The translations under genes and the position numbers were made by a program. The notes under the pieces were generated by a model. It made no database searches, was not told where the DNA came from, and saw nothing but the letters and a program-made list of their open reading frames with translations. A stretch of 64,000 nt of DNA from Lachnospiraceae bacterium (GTDB lineage Bacteria; Bacillota; Clostridia; Lachnospirales; Lachnospiraceae), in NCBI GenBank assembly GCA_019421365.1, contig JAHZFJ010000002.1:124001-188000 (forward strand), in the 5' to 3' direction. Position 1 is the stretch's first letter. Each line of letters starts with the position of its first letter. This document shows, piece after piece, positions 7,130 to 15,579 of the stretch.

Positions 7130-8191
7130 ATGTACGTAGAACTAAAGAATATTAATAAAACTTTTCACAATTATAAAGCATCTGATGACGTTTCTTTTGG
7201 CATTGAAAAAGGAAAATTAATTGCTTTGTTAGGACCCAGTGGGAGTGGAAAGACAACAATCCTTCGTATGATTGCTGGTTTGGAACAGCCTGAATCGGGT
7301 GATATCTTCATTAATGGGGAAAGAGTAAATGACATCCCTGCAAGCAAGAGAGGGATAGGATTTGTGTTCCAAAGCTATGCACTGTTTCGTTATATGGACG
7401 TATTCGATAATATTGCATTCGGTTTGGAGATTCAGAAAAAGAATAAGAAAGAAATCAAGGATCGTGTACTAGAATTGATTAAATTAATTGGGTTAGAAGG
7501 GCTTGAGCATCGTTATCCGAATCAGTTATCAGGTGGGCAAAGACAAAGAGTTGCATTTGCCAGGGCGTTAGCACCAAATCCACAGTTGCTGCTGTTAGAC
7601 GAACCATTTGCGGCGATTGATGCCAAGGTAAGGCAAGAGCTTAGAAGTTGGCTTAAGGAGATGATCAGCCGGGTTGGAATTACTAGCATATTCGTTACAC
7701 ATGACCAGGACGAAGCCATTGAAGTTGCCGATGAGATCATCATAACCAATCTAGGTCGGGTTGAGCAGATAGGTTCCCCTCTTGAGATATATAAGAAGCC
7801 TGAAACACCGTTTGTTGCACAATTTATCGGGCAATCTAGTATAGTCGAGGATTACAGTAGCTTAGTTGGATTTGACAAGATAGAGTCCATGAATCAAGCA
7901 GTTATTCGTCCAGAGTTTATAAGGATAGCAAAACGTGGAGAGTTAAAGCAATACCTTAGTGCCGCTGAGGAAGGTATTGTAGAAAGCATATCTTTCAGAG
8001 GCAATAACTTAGAGGTTAAGGTGCAGATGAAAGGACAGAGTTTCACTGCAACAAGATCTCTTGAGAAGGAAAGTATTCAGGTAGGTGAGAAGGTTGATGT
8101 ATTGATTTATCGATTGTATGTATGCGATGAAGATAAGACCTATCTGCTAGAAAATCAAGCAATGCAAGACAACAACCCTGTGTTTATATAA
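7130..8191 (+). CDS. cysA: Sulfate ABC transporter ATP-binding protein CysA
   Basis: 353 residues. Walker A GPSGSGKTT (near 33-41), Q loop, signature LSGGQRQR (near 130), Walker B LLLLDEPF and switch histidine THDQDEA are all present. The C-terminal 120 residues are a TOBE-like regulatory domain. It energises CysT-CysW. A 502-base gap follows before the APS reductase genes, filled mainly by a long hairpin element at 8198-8491. Confidence 0.93.
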   Translation: MYVELKNINKTFHNYKASDDVSFGIEKGKLIALLGPSGSGKTTILRMIAGLEQPESGDIFINGERVNDIPASKRGIGFVFQSYALFRYMDVFDNIAFGLEIQKKNKKEIKDRVLELIKLIGLEGLEHRYPNQLSGGQRQRVAFARALAPNPQLLLLDEPFAAIDAKVRQELRSWLKEMISRVGITSIFVTHDQDEAIEVADEIIITNLGRVEQIGSPLEIYKKPETPFVAQFIGQSSIVEDYSSLVGFDKIESMNQAVIRPEFIRIAKRGELKQYLSAAEEGIVESISFRGNNLEVKVQMKGQSFTATRSLEKESIQVGEKVDVLIYRLYVCDEDKTYLLENQAMQDNNPVFI

Positions 8192-8197
8192 TGGTAC

Positions 8198-8491
8198 GGT
8201 AAGTACGAAACTCATTTAAGTTATAGAGCATACTTCGTGACTTACAACTATGCACGAAACACGCTATGTAACTAAGTACTTCTAAGTGTGTGATTGTAAG
8301 TGTTACTAGTGTGCGGAAACGCCCTCAACACGACATCCTGTCGTGGTTCGGGCTGGCTCGGCGTCCATGCCTCGCCTTCCTAGATTGATGAACACACACT
8401 AAGAAGTACTATAGTTACTTCGCTATCGTTTCTTAACATAGTTGTAAGCCAAGAAGTATGACTGCCAATGTTATGAGGAGTTTCGTAATTA
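8198..8491 (+). repeat. Long-hairpin intergenic element, copy A (about 294 bp)
   Basis: The ends GTAAGTACGAAACTC and its near-complement GAGTTTCGTAATTAC are inverted. Inner arms CATACTTCGTGACTTACAAC and its partner (about 8229-8252/8436-8459) and AGTACTTCTAAGTGTGTG (8274-8291) with CACACACTAAGAAGTACT (8392-8409, 17 of 18 pair) continue the same stem. The tip holds GCGGAAAC, a perfect small hairpin CACGACA-TCC-TGTCGTG (8328-8344) and the conserved CGTCCATGCCTCGCCTT (8361-8377). Copies B and C share this plan. It lies between cysA and aprA, in the same direction. Confidence 0.85.
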
Positions 8492-8693
8492 CCTGAGATT
8501 GAAGTATATGTACATGTACTTGTAATAACAAGTATGAGAATACCTATTAGAAATATATATGATTAATAAATATGTGTATATAGATATAGAATGCATGTGG
8601 ACAAAACACATGTAAATAGAAACGTCTGTGTATAAGTATATGTGTATAGATGAATACGGATGTAAGAATTGGGGGCAGAAAGGTAGGGTATGA
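8492..8693. other. Intergenic stretch upstream of aprA
   Basis: About 200 bases without a credible gene. It contains small inverted repeats (TACTTGT-AATA-ACAAGTA near 8517-8534; CATGTG/CACATG near 8593-8611) and three degenerate copies of a TATGTGTATAGAT-like sequence (about 8570, 8628 and 8640). Any aprA promoter would lie here, but I cannot assign boxes with confidence. Confidence 0.35.
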
Positions 8694-10457
8694 ATGAGTA
8701 AAGAAATTACAGTGAAAACCTATAATACGGATATCTTGATTATTGGTGGTGGGACAGCTGGTTGTTATGCGGCGCTTACGATTCGGGAGAAATCTGATGC
8801 AAGTGTGATTATTGCTGAGAAAGCCAATATTAAGAGAAGTGGATGTTTAGCAGCCGGAGTGAATGCCATTAATGCATACATCGTGAAGGGAAGAACCCCC
8901 AGAGATTATGTGGAGTATGCCACGAATGATGCGGCAGGCATAGTAAGAGATGATTTGTTACTTACTATGTCCGAAGGACTTAACAGGGTTACAAAGAAGT
9001 TAGAGGATCTGGGATTAGTAATTTTGAAAGATGAGAATGGTGAGTATGTTGCTAGAGGTAATCGCAATATTAAAATTAATGGAGAGAACATTAAGCCAAT
9101 TCTTGCTGATGCGGTTGAAGCATTAAAGAATGTGACTGTGTTAAATCGTGTTGCTGTTACAGAGTATCTAGTAAAAGACAATCAAATCTATGGGGCGTTA
9201 GCTATTGATATAAAAGAGAATGTGCTTTATGTGATTCATGCAAAGAAAGTAATCTGTGCTACTGGTGGTGCGGCAGGATTATATAGACCAAACAATCCGG
9301 GATTTTCAAGGCATAAGATGTGGTACCCGCCGTTTAATACGGGTGCAGGTTATGCCATGGGGATTCTAGCAGGAGCAGAGATGACTACCTTTGAGATGCG
9401 CTTCATTGCCCTACGTTGTAAGGATACCATCGCTCCAACAGGTACCATTGCTCAAGGAGTAGGAGCAAAACAGGTAAATTCACTTGGAGAAGTTTATGAT
9501 GATAAATATGGTAATACAACATCAGAGAGAGTTTATGGAACGGTGCGAGAGAACCTTGAAGGGCGAGGTCCTTGTTATCTTAGAACCGAGGGGATAACGG
9601 AGGAACAAGATAGGGAACTTCTTCGAGCGTATCTTAACATGGCACCAAGTCAAACACTAAAATGGATCGAATCTGGCAAGAACCCAAGCAGGCAAAATGT
9701 TGAGATAGAAGGGACAGAACCATATATCGTTGGTGGGCATACAGCTAGTGGATATTGGATAGATACCAATAGACAGACCACTATAAAAGGATTATATGCC
9801 GCAGGTGATGTAGCAGGTGGTTGCCCGCAGAAATATGTTACTGGTGCATTAGTTGAGGGAGAAATTGCAGCAAACGCAGCTGTAGAAGCAATATTAGAAG
9901 AAGCTAAAGAAAAGCTGTACATACAAGAAGACCTTATTATTGAGAATAATACATATAAAGCTAAGAGTGAAGACACAGGTCCTATTCATGCAGAAGAGGA
10001 TTTGATTCGAGATAAGAAGAAAGAAATACAATTAATTCTCAACCGCCAAGACGGAATATTTACAATAGAGCAATTAGAAGAGGCAATGCAAAAAGTTATG
10101 GACACCTACGCAGGAGGAATTGGAAGTCATTATCAATATAATGAGAAACAATTAGACCTAGCGAAAGAAAAGATCGAACAGATTATTAAATTAAGTGAAA
10201 ACCTACAGGCTGCGAATATGCATGAATTGCTATTTGTATATGAATTAAGAGAGCGACTGGTAGTCTGTCAAAGTGTAATTGCACATCTTAGAGCAAGGAA
10301 AGAAACGAGATGGCATAGTTTTGCAGAGAACCTTGACTATCCAGATAGCAGTGATAGCTGGTTACAATATGTGAATTCCAAACGAGAGGACGGAGAGCTT
10401 AAGATAATCTATCGAGACTTGGTAAAGCGAGGTGATACTTATGAGCATAGCAATTAA
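8694..10457 (+). CDS. aprA: Adenylylsulfate (APS) reductase, FAD subunit, AprA-like
   Basis: 587 residues. An N-terminal FAD-binding motif DILIIGGGTAGCYAAL (near 10-25) is followed by KANIKRSGCLAAGVNAINAY, the AprA-type active-site region. The segments MWYPPFNTGAGYAMGILAGAEM and MRFIALRCKD match AprA rather than fumarate reductase or aspartate oxidase. A C-terminal helical domain completes the flavoprotein. It reduces APS to sulfite and AMP with electrons from the AprB ferredoxin encoded next. The protein is shorter than dissimilatory AprA (usually above 600 residues). With a sulfate importer, an ATP sulfurylase and no dsr genes, the role here is probably assimilatory; that is inference. Confidence 0.85.
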   Translation: MSKEITVKTYNTDILIIGGGTAGCYAALTIREKSDASVIIAEKANIKRSGCLAAGVNAINAYIVKGRTPRDYVEYATNDAAGIVRDDLLLTMSEGLNRVTKKLEDLGLVILKDENGEYVARGNRNIKINGENIKPILADAVEALKNVTVLNRVAVTEYLVKDNQIYGALAIDIKENVLYVIHAKKVICATGGAAGLYRPNNPGFSRHKMWYPPFNTGAGYAMGILAGAEMTTFEMRFIALRCKDTIAPTGTIAQGVGAKQVNSLGEVYDDKYGNTTSERVYGTVRENLEGRGPCYLRTEGITEEQDRELLRAYLNMAPSQTLKWIESGKNPSRQNVEIEGTEPYIVGGHTASGYWIDTNRQTTIKGLYAAGDVAGGCPQKYVTGALVEGEIAANAAVEAILEEAKEKLYIQEDLIIENNTYKAKSEDTGPIHAEEDLIRDKKKEIQLILNRQDGIFTIEQLEEAMQKVMDTYAGGIGSHYQYNEKQLDLAKEKIEQIIKLSENLQAANMHELLFVYELRERLVVCQSVIAHLRARKETRWHSFAENLDYPDSSDSWLQYVNSKREDGELKIIYRDLVKRGDTYEHSN

Positions 10458-10755
10458 TCAGAATAAATGTACTGGTTGTAAGATGTGTACTGCGGTTTGT
10501 CCAGGGAGTTTACTATCACTGAATGATAATAAGAAAGCATATATTAAATATCCGGAAGATTGTTGGGGATGTGCCTCTTGCGTGAAAGAGTGCAAATTTG
10601 GTGCTATTTCCTTATATCTTGGAGCCGATATTGGAGGAAGAGGGAGTCATCTTTCAACGAAATGTGAAGAAGATATTGTAACTTGGTTAATCGAAAAACC
10701 TAATGGAGAGAATCAAGAGATTATAATCAATCGCAAGGAGTCGAATAAGTATTAG
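10441..10755 (+). CDS. aprB: APS reductase, ferredoxin subunit, AprB-like
   Basis: 104 residues from the ATG at 10441, chosen for the GAGGTGA ribosome-binding site just upstream; a GTG at 10432 is the alternative. It overlaps the end of aprA by 17 bases. Two 4Fe-4S motifs are visible: CTGCKMCTAVCPG and CWGCASCVKECKFGA, the second with the CWGC form typical of AprB. The C-terminal tail is shorter than in dissimilatory AprB (about 150 residues), so a long subunit-wrapping tail is missing. It passes electrons to the AprA flavin. Confidence 0.85.
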   Translation: MSIAINQNKCTGCKMCTAVCPGSLLSLNDNKKAYIKYPEDCWGCASCVKECKFGAISLYLGADIGGRGSHLSTKCEEDIVTWLIEKPNGENQEIIINRKESNKY

Positions 10756-10780
10756 ATAATAGATTAAAAGGAGGAATAGT

Positions 10781-11581
10781 ATGGATCATTTGGATACATT
10801 GGAAGCGGAAAGTATATTTATTCTAAGGGAAGCGTATAAGAAGTTAGGTAAGTTAGGTATGCTTTGGTCAATCGGTAAGGATTCTACAGTTTTGTTATGG
10901 TTAGCAAAGAAAGCATTTTTTGGACATTGTCCATTTCCATTCATTCATGTAGATACTACTTACAAGATTCCAGCGATGATTGCTTATCGTGATAAGGTAG
11001 CAAAGGAATTAAACTTAGACTTAATTGTACATACAAATTGGGAGGCAATTAATTCTGGCATGGGACCTGAACAAGGTAGATTAGTATGCTGTAAGGCATT
11101 GAAGACAGAGGGGTTACAGCAAGTAGTTAAGAAATACGAGTTTGATGGTTTGATCGTTGGTGTTCGTCGTGATGAAGAAGGTTCTCGTTCAAAAGAGAGA
11201 GTGTTTTCGGAACGTAATAAGAATGATGAGTGGGATTATTCTAACCAACCACCTGAACTTTGGGATCAGTTTAAGACTGATTTTCCAAAAGGAAACCATA
11301 TCAGAGTGCATCCGTTATTGCATTGGAATGAAATTGATATCTGGGAGTATATCAAACGAGAAGAGATTCCTATTATCGATTTGTACTTTGCGAAAGATGG
11401 CAAACGTTATCGTAGTTTAGGTTGTGCGCCTTGTACAGGTAAGATTGAATCGAATGCAACATCAGTTGCAGATATTATAGAAGAGTTGAAGCACACAACA
11501 GTAAGTGAACGAGCTGGAAGAGCACAAGATCAGGAAGATTCTTATGCAATGCAAAAGTTACGTAAAGACGGATATATGTAA
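10781..11581 (+). CDS. cysD: Sulfate adenylyltransferase subunit 2
   Basis: 266 residues. The PP-loop ATP pyrophosphatase motif SIGKDSTVLLWLAKKA (near 31-46) is followed by FPFIHVDTTYKIPAM and GVRRDEEGSRSKERVFS, diagnostic for CysD. A C-terminal LGCAPCTGKIES lies near 220. It adenylates sulfate to APS in complex with the GTPase CysN, whose gene is 107 bases downstream. It is shorter than the 302-residue enterobacterial form but has all core motifs. AAAGGAGG precedes the ATG. Confidence 0.93.
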   Translation: MDHLDTLEAESIFILREAYKKLGKLGMLWSIGKDSTVLLWLAKKAFFGHCPFPFIHVDTTYKIPAMIAYRDKVAKELNLDLIVHTNWEAINSGMGPEQGRLVCCKALKTEGLQQVVKKYEFDGLIVGVRRDEEGSRSKERVFSERNKNDEWDYSNQPPELWDQFKTDFPKGNHIRVHPLLHWNEIDIWEYIKREEIPIIDLYFAKDGKRYRSLGCAPCTGKIESNATSVADIIEELKHTTVSERAGRAQDQEDSYAMQKLRKDGYM

Positions 11582-11688
11582 CCTATATATGCTAGCAGTT
11601 TTCAAGTAATGAATGTATGCATGGGATAGATAGGATTCTTGATAACGTAAAATTGTGTCTGTTTTAAGAGGCAGGCGATGGAAAGGGT

Positions 11689-13413
11689 ATGGTTATTAAT
11701 ATGGCTCAAATTGAAAATATTGATAGATTAAAGATAGTAGTTGTAGGGCATGTCGATCATGGAAAATCCACAGTTATCGGTCGCCTATTATATGATACTC
11801 ATTCGTTACCACAAGGAACGATTGATAAGGTTAAAAGGATTGCTAAGGAGACCGGAAAACCATTCGAGTATGCATATTTATTAGATGCATTTGAAGAGGA
11901 ACAAAAACAAGGGATTACCATTGATACAACGCAGATTCAGTTTCAGACGGAGAACAGAGAGTATGTAATTATTGATGCTCCAGGTCATAAGGAGTTCCTT
12001 AAGAATATGATCTCAGGTGCAGCCAATGCAGAGGCGGCCTTCCTTATCATAGATGCCAAGGAAGGTGTACAGGAACAGTCAAAACGTCATGCATATATTC
12101 TATCTTTAATTGGGATAAAGAAAGTATATGTAGTTTTGAATAAGATGGACTTGGTTGATTATTCGAAGGAAGAATATGAATCGGTTAAGAAAGACATGAG
12201 AGAATTCCTTGATACGCTCAACATCAAACCAATTGATTATATTCCAATTTCAGCATATTACGGGGAAAATATATTAGAGAAATCAGATAAATTAGACTGG
12301 TTTACAGGTAAATCTGTTATCGAAGCAATGGATAGTATAGAGAAAGAGAAGGGACTAGACAAGAAGCCTCTTCGTTTTCCAATTCAAGATGTCTACAAGT
12401 TTGATGATCGAAGAATTATCTCGGGTCGTATTGAGGCAGGAACTCTACAGGTAGGCGACAAGATTACGATATATCCAGAGGGCAAGAAGACGACGGTTAA
12501 GACAATTGAATACTGGGCAGACAGGGATAAGACAGATGTTGTATCGGCCGGTCAGGCAGTGGGTATTACGGTAAGCGATGAATTCTTTAATAAACGTGGA
12601 GAGATTATTGCATTTGAAGATAGCAAACCGCTTGTAACTAACTCCTTTAGGGCAAGTATCTTCTGGATGGGTAAGAATAATCTTGTTAAGAATAAGAAAT
12701 ATAAAATTAAGTTAGCAACGAGGGAGATCGAAGGGGAATTAGAAGAGATTATTAAAGTTATTGATGCTTCAAGTTTGGATTTTAGCGAACAGGTTCAAAA
12801 GATTGCACTCAATGATGTTGCTGAGGTTATTATAACCACCAATGAACCCGTAGCATTTGATCAATTCGCTCATAGTCAGGTTACAGGAAGATTTGTAATC
12901 GTTGATGGGTATGATGTTGCAGGTGGCGGAATAATAACACAAGCAGAAGATGAGAAAGAGAACAAAGAATTAGAGACTTTCCGTAATGGTAAGTTGAAGG
13001 CTAGAGGCGATATCTTCGAAGAATTTTACTATAATGTAGAACAATTTACAGTAAATAAGACAGGAGTATCATCAAATACATATACAATCGGAGATGCCAT
13101 TCCACTAAAAGGTGAGAGCTACGAATATCCAGAGTATTTTGATATCTTAGAATTACGTGATAAAGTAGCAATTCAAATCAGAGATGGAAAGATCGCAGAT
13201 ATTTTCCCATTACAAGAATATCGTTATGCAGGTCATCCAATTACAAACGGAAGAGGCTTCGCGGCTAAGGTGAATTCAGAGGAAGAATTAAAACAATTCT
13301 TACAGGAATATCAGGAGTTAGATGAGAGAAGAGAAGTTGCATTCTTGAATAAGTGGTTGTGTTTTGATACGTACCGCTGGGTTGTATTCCATGGTAACTA
13401 CTGGGTGATCTAA
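11689..13413 (+). CDS. cysN: Sulfate adenylyltransferase subunit 1 (GTPase) with C-terminal extension
   Basis: 574 residues. The GTPase motifs are GHVDHGKST (G1, near 19-27), DAPGHKEF (G3) and NKMD (G4), with the CysN-specific LLDAFEEEQKQGITID. Domains 2 and 3 follow to about residue 425. It drives APS formation by CysD through GTP hydrolysis. Compared with the roughly 475-residue enterobacterial CysN, there is an extra C-terminal region of about 130 residues (RGDIFEEFYYN onward, ending FHGNYWVI). It lacks a P-loop, so it is not a fused APS kinase. No cysC is nearby, consistent with direct APS reduction by AprAB. ATG at 11689 is preferred for its GGAAAGGG site. Confidence 0.9.
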   Translation: MVINMAQIENIDRLKIVVVGHVDHGKSTVIGRLLYDTHSLPQGTIDKVKRIAKETGKPFEYAYLLDAFEEEQKQGITIDTTQIQFQTENREYVIIDAPGHKEFLKNMISGAANAEAAFLIIDAKEGVQEQSKRHAYILSLIGIKKVYVVLNKMDLVDYSKEEYESVKKDMREFLDTLNIKPIDYIPISAYYGENILEKSDKLDWFTGKSVIEAMDSIEKEKGLDKKPLRFPIQDVYKFDDRRIISGRIEAGTLQVGDKITIYPEGKKTTVKTIEYWADRDKTDVVSAGQAVGITVSDEFFNKRGEIIAFEDSKPLVTNSFRASIFWMGKNNLVKNKKYKIKLATREIEGELEEIIKVIDASSLDFSEQVQKIALNDVAEVIITTNEPVAFDQFAHSQVTGRFVIVDGYDVAGGGIITQAEDEKENKELETFRNGKLKARGDIFEEFYYNVEQFTVNKTGVSSNTYTIGDAIPLKGESYEYPEYFDILELRDKVAIQIRDGKIADIFPLQEYRYAGHPITNGRGFAAKVNSEEELKQFLQEYQELDERREVAFLNKWLCFDTYRWVVFHGNYWVI

Positions 13414-13870
13414 CTTATCGGGTGTAAAAAGCCCTGGCGCAACGCTAGGGTGATAGTATCCGGATATTAATAAATATACCAAAAATGGATCGAATTAACT
13501 TTGAAAGAACTTGTTTTTTCAGAGCTAATTTGATTCTTTTTTATGCTTGAAAAAGGAAAAAAATAGGATTAGATTACTTATAATGCAAGGGAAATTTTCC
13601 TAGAATTTAAGGAGCATTTACATAAAACAAAATTAAAACTAAAAGTGTAAATATTGCGCTAAAATTCATGGATATTAGTAGAAAAACCTGGATGATACGA
13701 TTCGACATGAATCGACATAGTGTTGTGCATAAATAATAAATAATAGTAAGATTATAAATGAATATTAGGACAATATTACAGAGGTATATGTGAGTTTGTA
13801 GTAAAAACACATAAAAAGATATGGTGAAATACGTCGTTTTTTTTAAAAAGGTAGAAAAAGAAAAAAAGAC

Positions 13871-13898
13871 TTTTCACCATAATTTTTTGAGTTATAAT
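13871..13898 (+). promoter_or_regulatory. Probable promoter of the ATP synthase operon
   Basis: A perfect -10 TATAAT at 13893-13898 is preceded after 16 bases by TTTTCA at 13871-13876. It leaves an untranslated leader of about 250 bases before atpB. Confidence 0.5.
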
Positions 13899-14041
13899 AT
13901 AGTGGATAAACAAGGAACCCATATATAACCAAATTAGAATATGGGGCAAATTGAGTACATGCTTATAACTATAATAAAGTTAGTAAAGGAGTAACTCAGG
14001 ATTTAATCGTTATAAGAGGAAGAAAGGGAGGACAAGGTAAT

Positions 14042-14107
14042 ATGGCTAAGATTTATTTGGCAGTCCCGTGTAGCAGAGTAATGTATATATATAAATTTTT
14101 AAAATAA
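14042..14107 (+). CDS. Possible 21-residue leader peptide upstream of atpB
   Basis: ATG at 14042 has an excellent AAAGGGAGG ribosome-binding site 11-16 bases upstream and a TAA after 21 codons (MAKIYLAVPCSRVMYIYKFLK). The gene usually found here, atpI, is absent, and this peptide does not resemble it. It could be a leader that tunes atpB translation, or a decayed gene remnant. Only the start site argues for translation. Confidence 0.3.
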   Translation: MAKIYLAVPCSRVMYIYKFLK

Positions 14108-14160
14108 GTTTAGAGGTATTGTTTGATCTATTTAGGAAAGGACCTAAGGAGGAAAGATAA

Positions 14161-14850
14161 ATGGATACACTCGTGGAACGATTATTGGAAGAGCTGAATT
14201 GTGAAACGGTATTTACAATTCCGATTCTTGGAGGAATTCCAATAACAGAATCTGTTGTAGTATCCTGGATTATTATGTGTATCCTGTTTTTGGCATGCAT
14301 TATCTTTGTAAGAAATTTAAATGTAGTGCAGCCAGGAAAGAAGCAGGTAATCTTAGAGACCGCTGTAACAGGCATGCATAATTTTTTCGACGATGTGATG
14401 GGAGGAAGCGGAAAGGAATATATACCGTATCTCACTGCAGTTGGAATTTACATTGGAATATCTAATTTGATTGGGTTGTTTGGGTTTAAGCCACCTACCA
14501 AGGATTTGAATGTAACTGCTACACTCGGAATTATGAGTATAATTTTAATTGAGGTTGCAGGATTTAGGAAAAAGGGAATCAAAGGTTGGTTCAAAAGTTT
14601 CGCTGAACCAATGCCAATCGTATTACCAATTAATATCCTAGAGGTGTTTATAAAACCATTATCATTATGTATGCGTTTGTTTGGTAATGTTTTAGGATCA
14701 TTTGTTATCATGGAACTCATTAAGATAATAGTACCAGCAGTTATACCAGTGGTATTTAGCAGTTATTTTGATATTTTTGATGGATTAATTCAGGCATACG
14801 TTTTTGTATTTTTAACAGCATTATTTGTAAAAGAAGCAACTGAAGAGTAG
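14161..14850 (+). CDS. atpB: F1Fo ATP synthase subunit a
   Basis: 229 residues with five to six membrane segments. The conserved arginine that faces the c-ring is in PLSLCMRLFGNVLGSF (near residue 170). With the c-ring it forms the ion path of the membrane motor. First gene of the atpBEFHAGDC operon; no atpI precedes it. The ribosome-binding site is AAGGAGG. Confidence 0.95.
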   Translation: MDTLVERLLEELNCETVFTIPILGGIPITESVVVSWIIMCILFLACIIFVRNLNVVQPGKKQVILETAVTGMHNFFDDVMGGSGKEYIPYLTAVGIYIGISNLIGLFGFKPPTKDLNVTATLGIMSIILIEVAGFRKKGIKGWFKSFAEPMPIVLPINILEVFIKPLSLCMRLFGNVLGSFVIMELIKIIVPAVIPVVFSSYFDIFDGLIQAYVFVFLTALFVKEATEE

Positions 14851-14886
14851 TTAAATTAATAACAGAAAGAAAAGGAGATATATATT

Positions 14887-15111
14887 ATGTCAACAGTAGT
14901 AGCAATCGGAGCAGGAATCGCAGTATTAACAGGTATTGGAGCAGGACTTGGAATTGGTAAAGCAACAGCGGCAGCAGCAGATGCAATTGCGAGACAACCA
15001 GAAGCAGAAAGCAAAATCAGTAAATCATTACTACTTGGTTGTGCACTAGCAGAAGCAACAGCTATTTACGGTTTCGTTATAGCATTGTTAATTATCTTAA
15101 TGTTAGGATAA
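14887..15111 (+). CDS. atpE: F1Fo ATP synthase subunit c
   Basis: 74 residues, a two-helix hairpin with the polar loop ARQPEA (35-40). The ion-binding carboxylate is Glu56 in the second helix. When aligned by eye to the Ilyobacter Na+-type c subunit, its Gln32 position is Ile23 here and its Ser66 position is Ala57, while the following Thr and Tyr are kept. Two Na+ ligands are therefore missing, which favours proton coupling; that is inference from motif comparison. Confidence 0.95.
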   Translation: MSTVVAIGAGIAVLTGIGAGLGIGKATAAAADAIARQPEAESKISKSLLLGCALAEATAIYGFVIALLIILMLG

Positions 15112-15129
15112 TCAAGGACAGGTGAGAAT

Positions 15130-15579
15130 ATGTTAAGTTTAAATGGATGGACGTTATTCTTTACCGTTCTAAATGTTTTAGTTTTATTTCTTGGTTTAAA
15201 AAAGTTTTTACTAAAACCAGTAATGAATGTTGTTAGTCAAAGGGAAGAACTAATACAAAATCAGTTGACAAATGCAGCAGAGACTAAAAAACAAGCAGAA
15301 CAGCTAAAGAATGAATACCAAGCAGAGTTAGCAACAGCCCAAGGTCAAGCAGAAGAGATTATTGTCATGGCAAAAAAGAGGGCAGAAGTAGAATATAATA
15401 ACGCAATTGCGAAGACGCGTGAAGAGACAGAGCATATGCTTTCTAAGGCAAAAGCGGATATTATGAATGAACAAGAAAAAGCCAAGAAGGAAGCACAAGA
15501 TGAGATAACTAAGTTGGCTATTCAAGCGGCTAGAAAGATTATGAAGACAGGTGATGTTCATGACACAGGAAGCAATTAA
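15130..15579 (+). CDS. atpF: F1Fo ATP synthase subunit b
   Basis: 149 residues. One N-terminal membrane helix (residues about 5-25) is followed by a long charged, Ala/Glu/Lys-rich helix expected to form the b-dimer stator. It connects subunit a to the delta subunit encoded next. The 3' end overlaps atpH by 20 bases. Confidence 0.93.
   Translation: MLSLNGWTLFFTVLNVLVLFLGLKKFLLKPVMNVVSQREELIQNQLTNAAETKKQAEQLKNEYQAELATAQGQAEEIIVMAKKRAEVEYNNAIAKTREETEHMLSKAKADIMNEQEKAKKEAQDEITKLAIQAARKIMKTGDVHDTGSN

Larger units (their letters stand above)
13414..14160. other. Long intergenic region between cysN and atpB
   Basis: About 750 bases. It begins with a hairpin CCCTGGCG/CGCTAGGG (about 13432-13450) that lacks a T run, then very AT-rich sequence with no convincing gene. 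Another pairing CCCATAT/ATATGGG lies at about 13918-13944. The 3' part contains the probable ATP synthase promoter and a 21-codon leader frame. Confidence 0.5.

Noticed and set aside
8192..8693. Insertion sequence remnant between cysA and aprA
   Set aside because: No transposase frame or terminal duplication; the structure is explained better by the hairpin element.
12970..13413. CysN C-terminal region as a fused APS kinase (CysC)
   Set aside because: No P-loop GLSGSGKST-like motif is present.
13607..13810. 67-residue hydrophobic frame on the minus strand
   Set aside because: Very AT-rich low-complexity translation, GTG start with no ribosome-binding site, and no neighbour on that strand.
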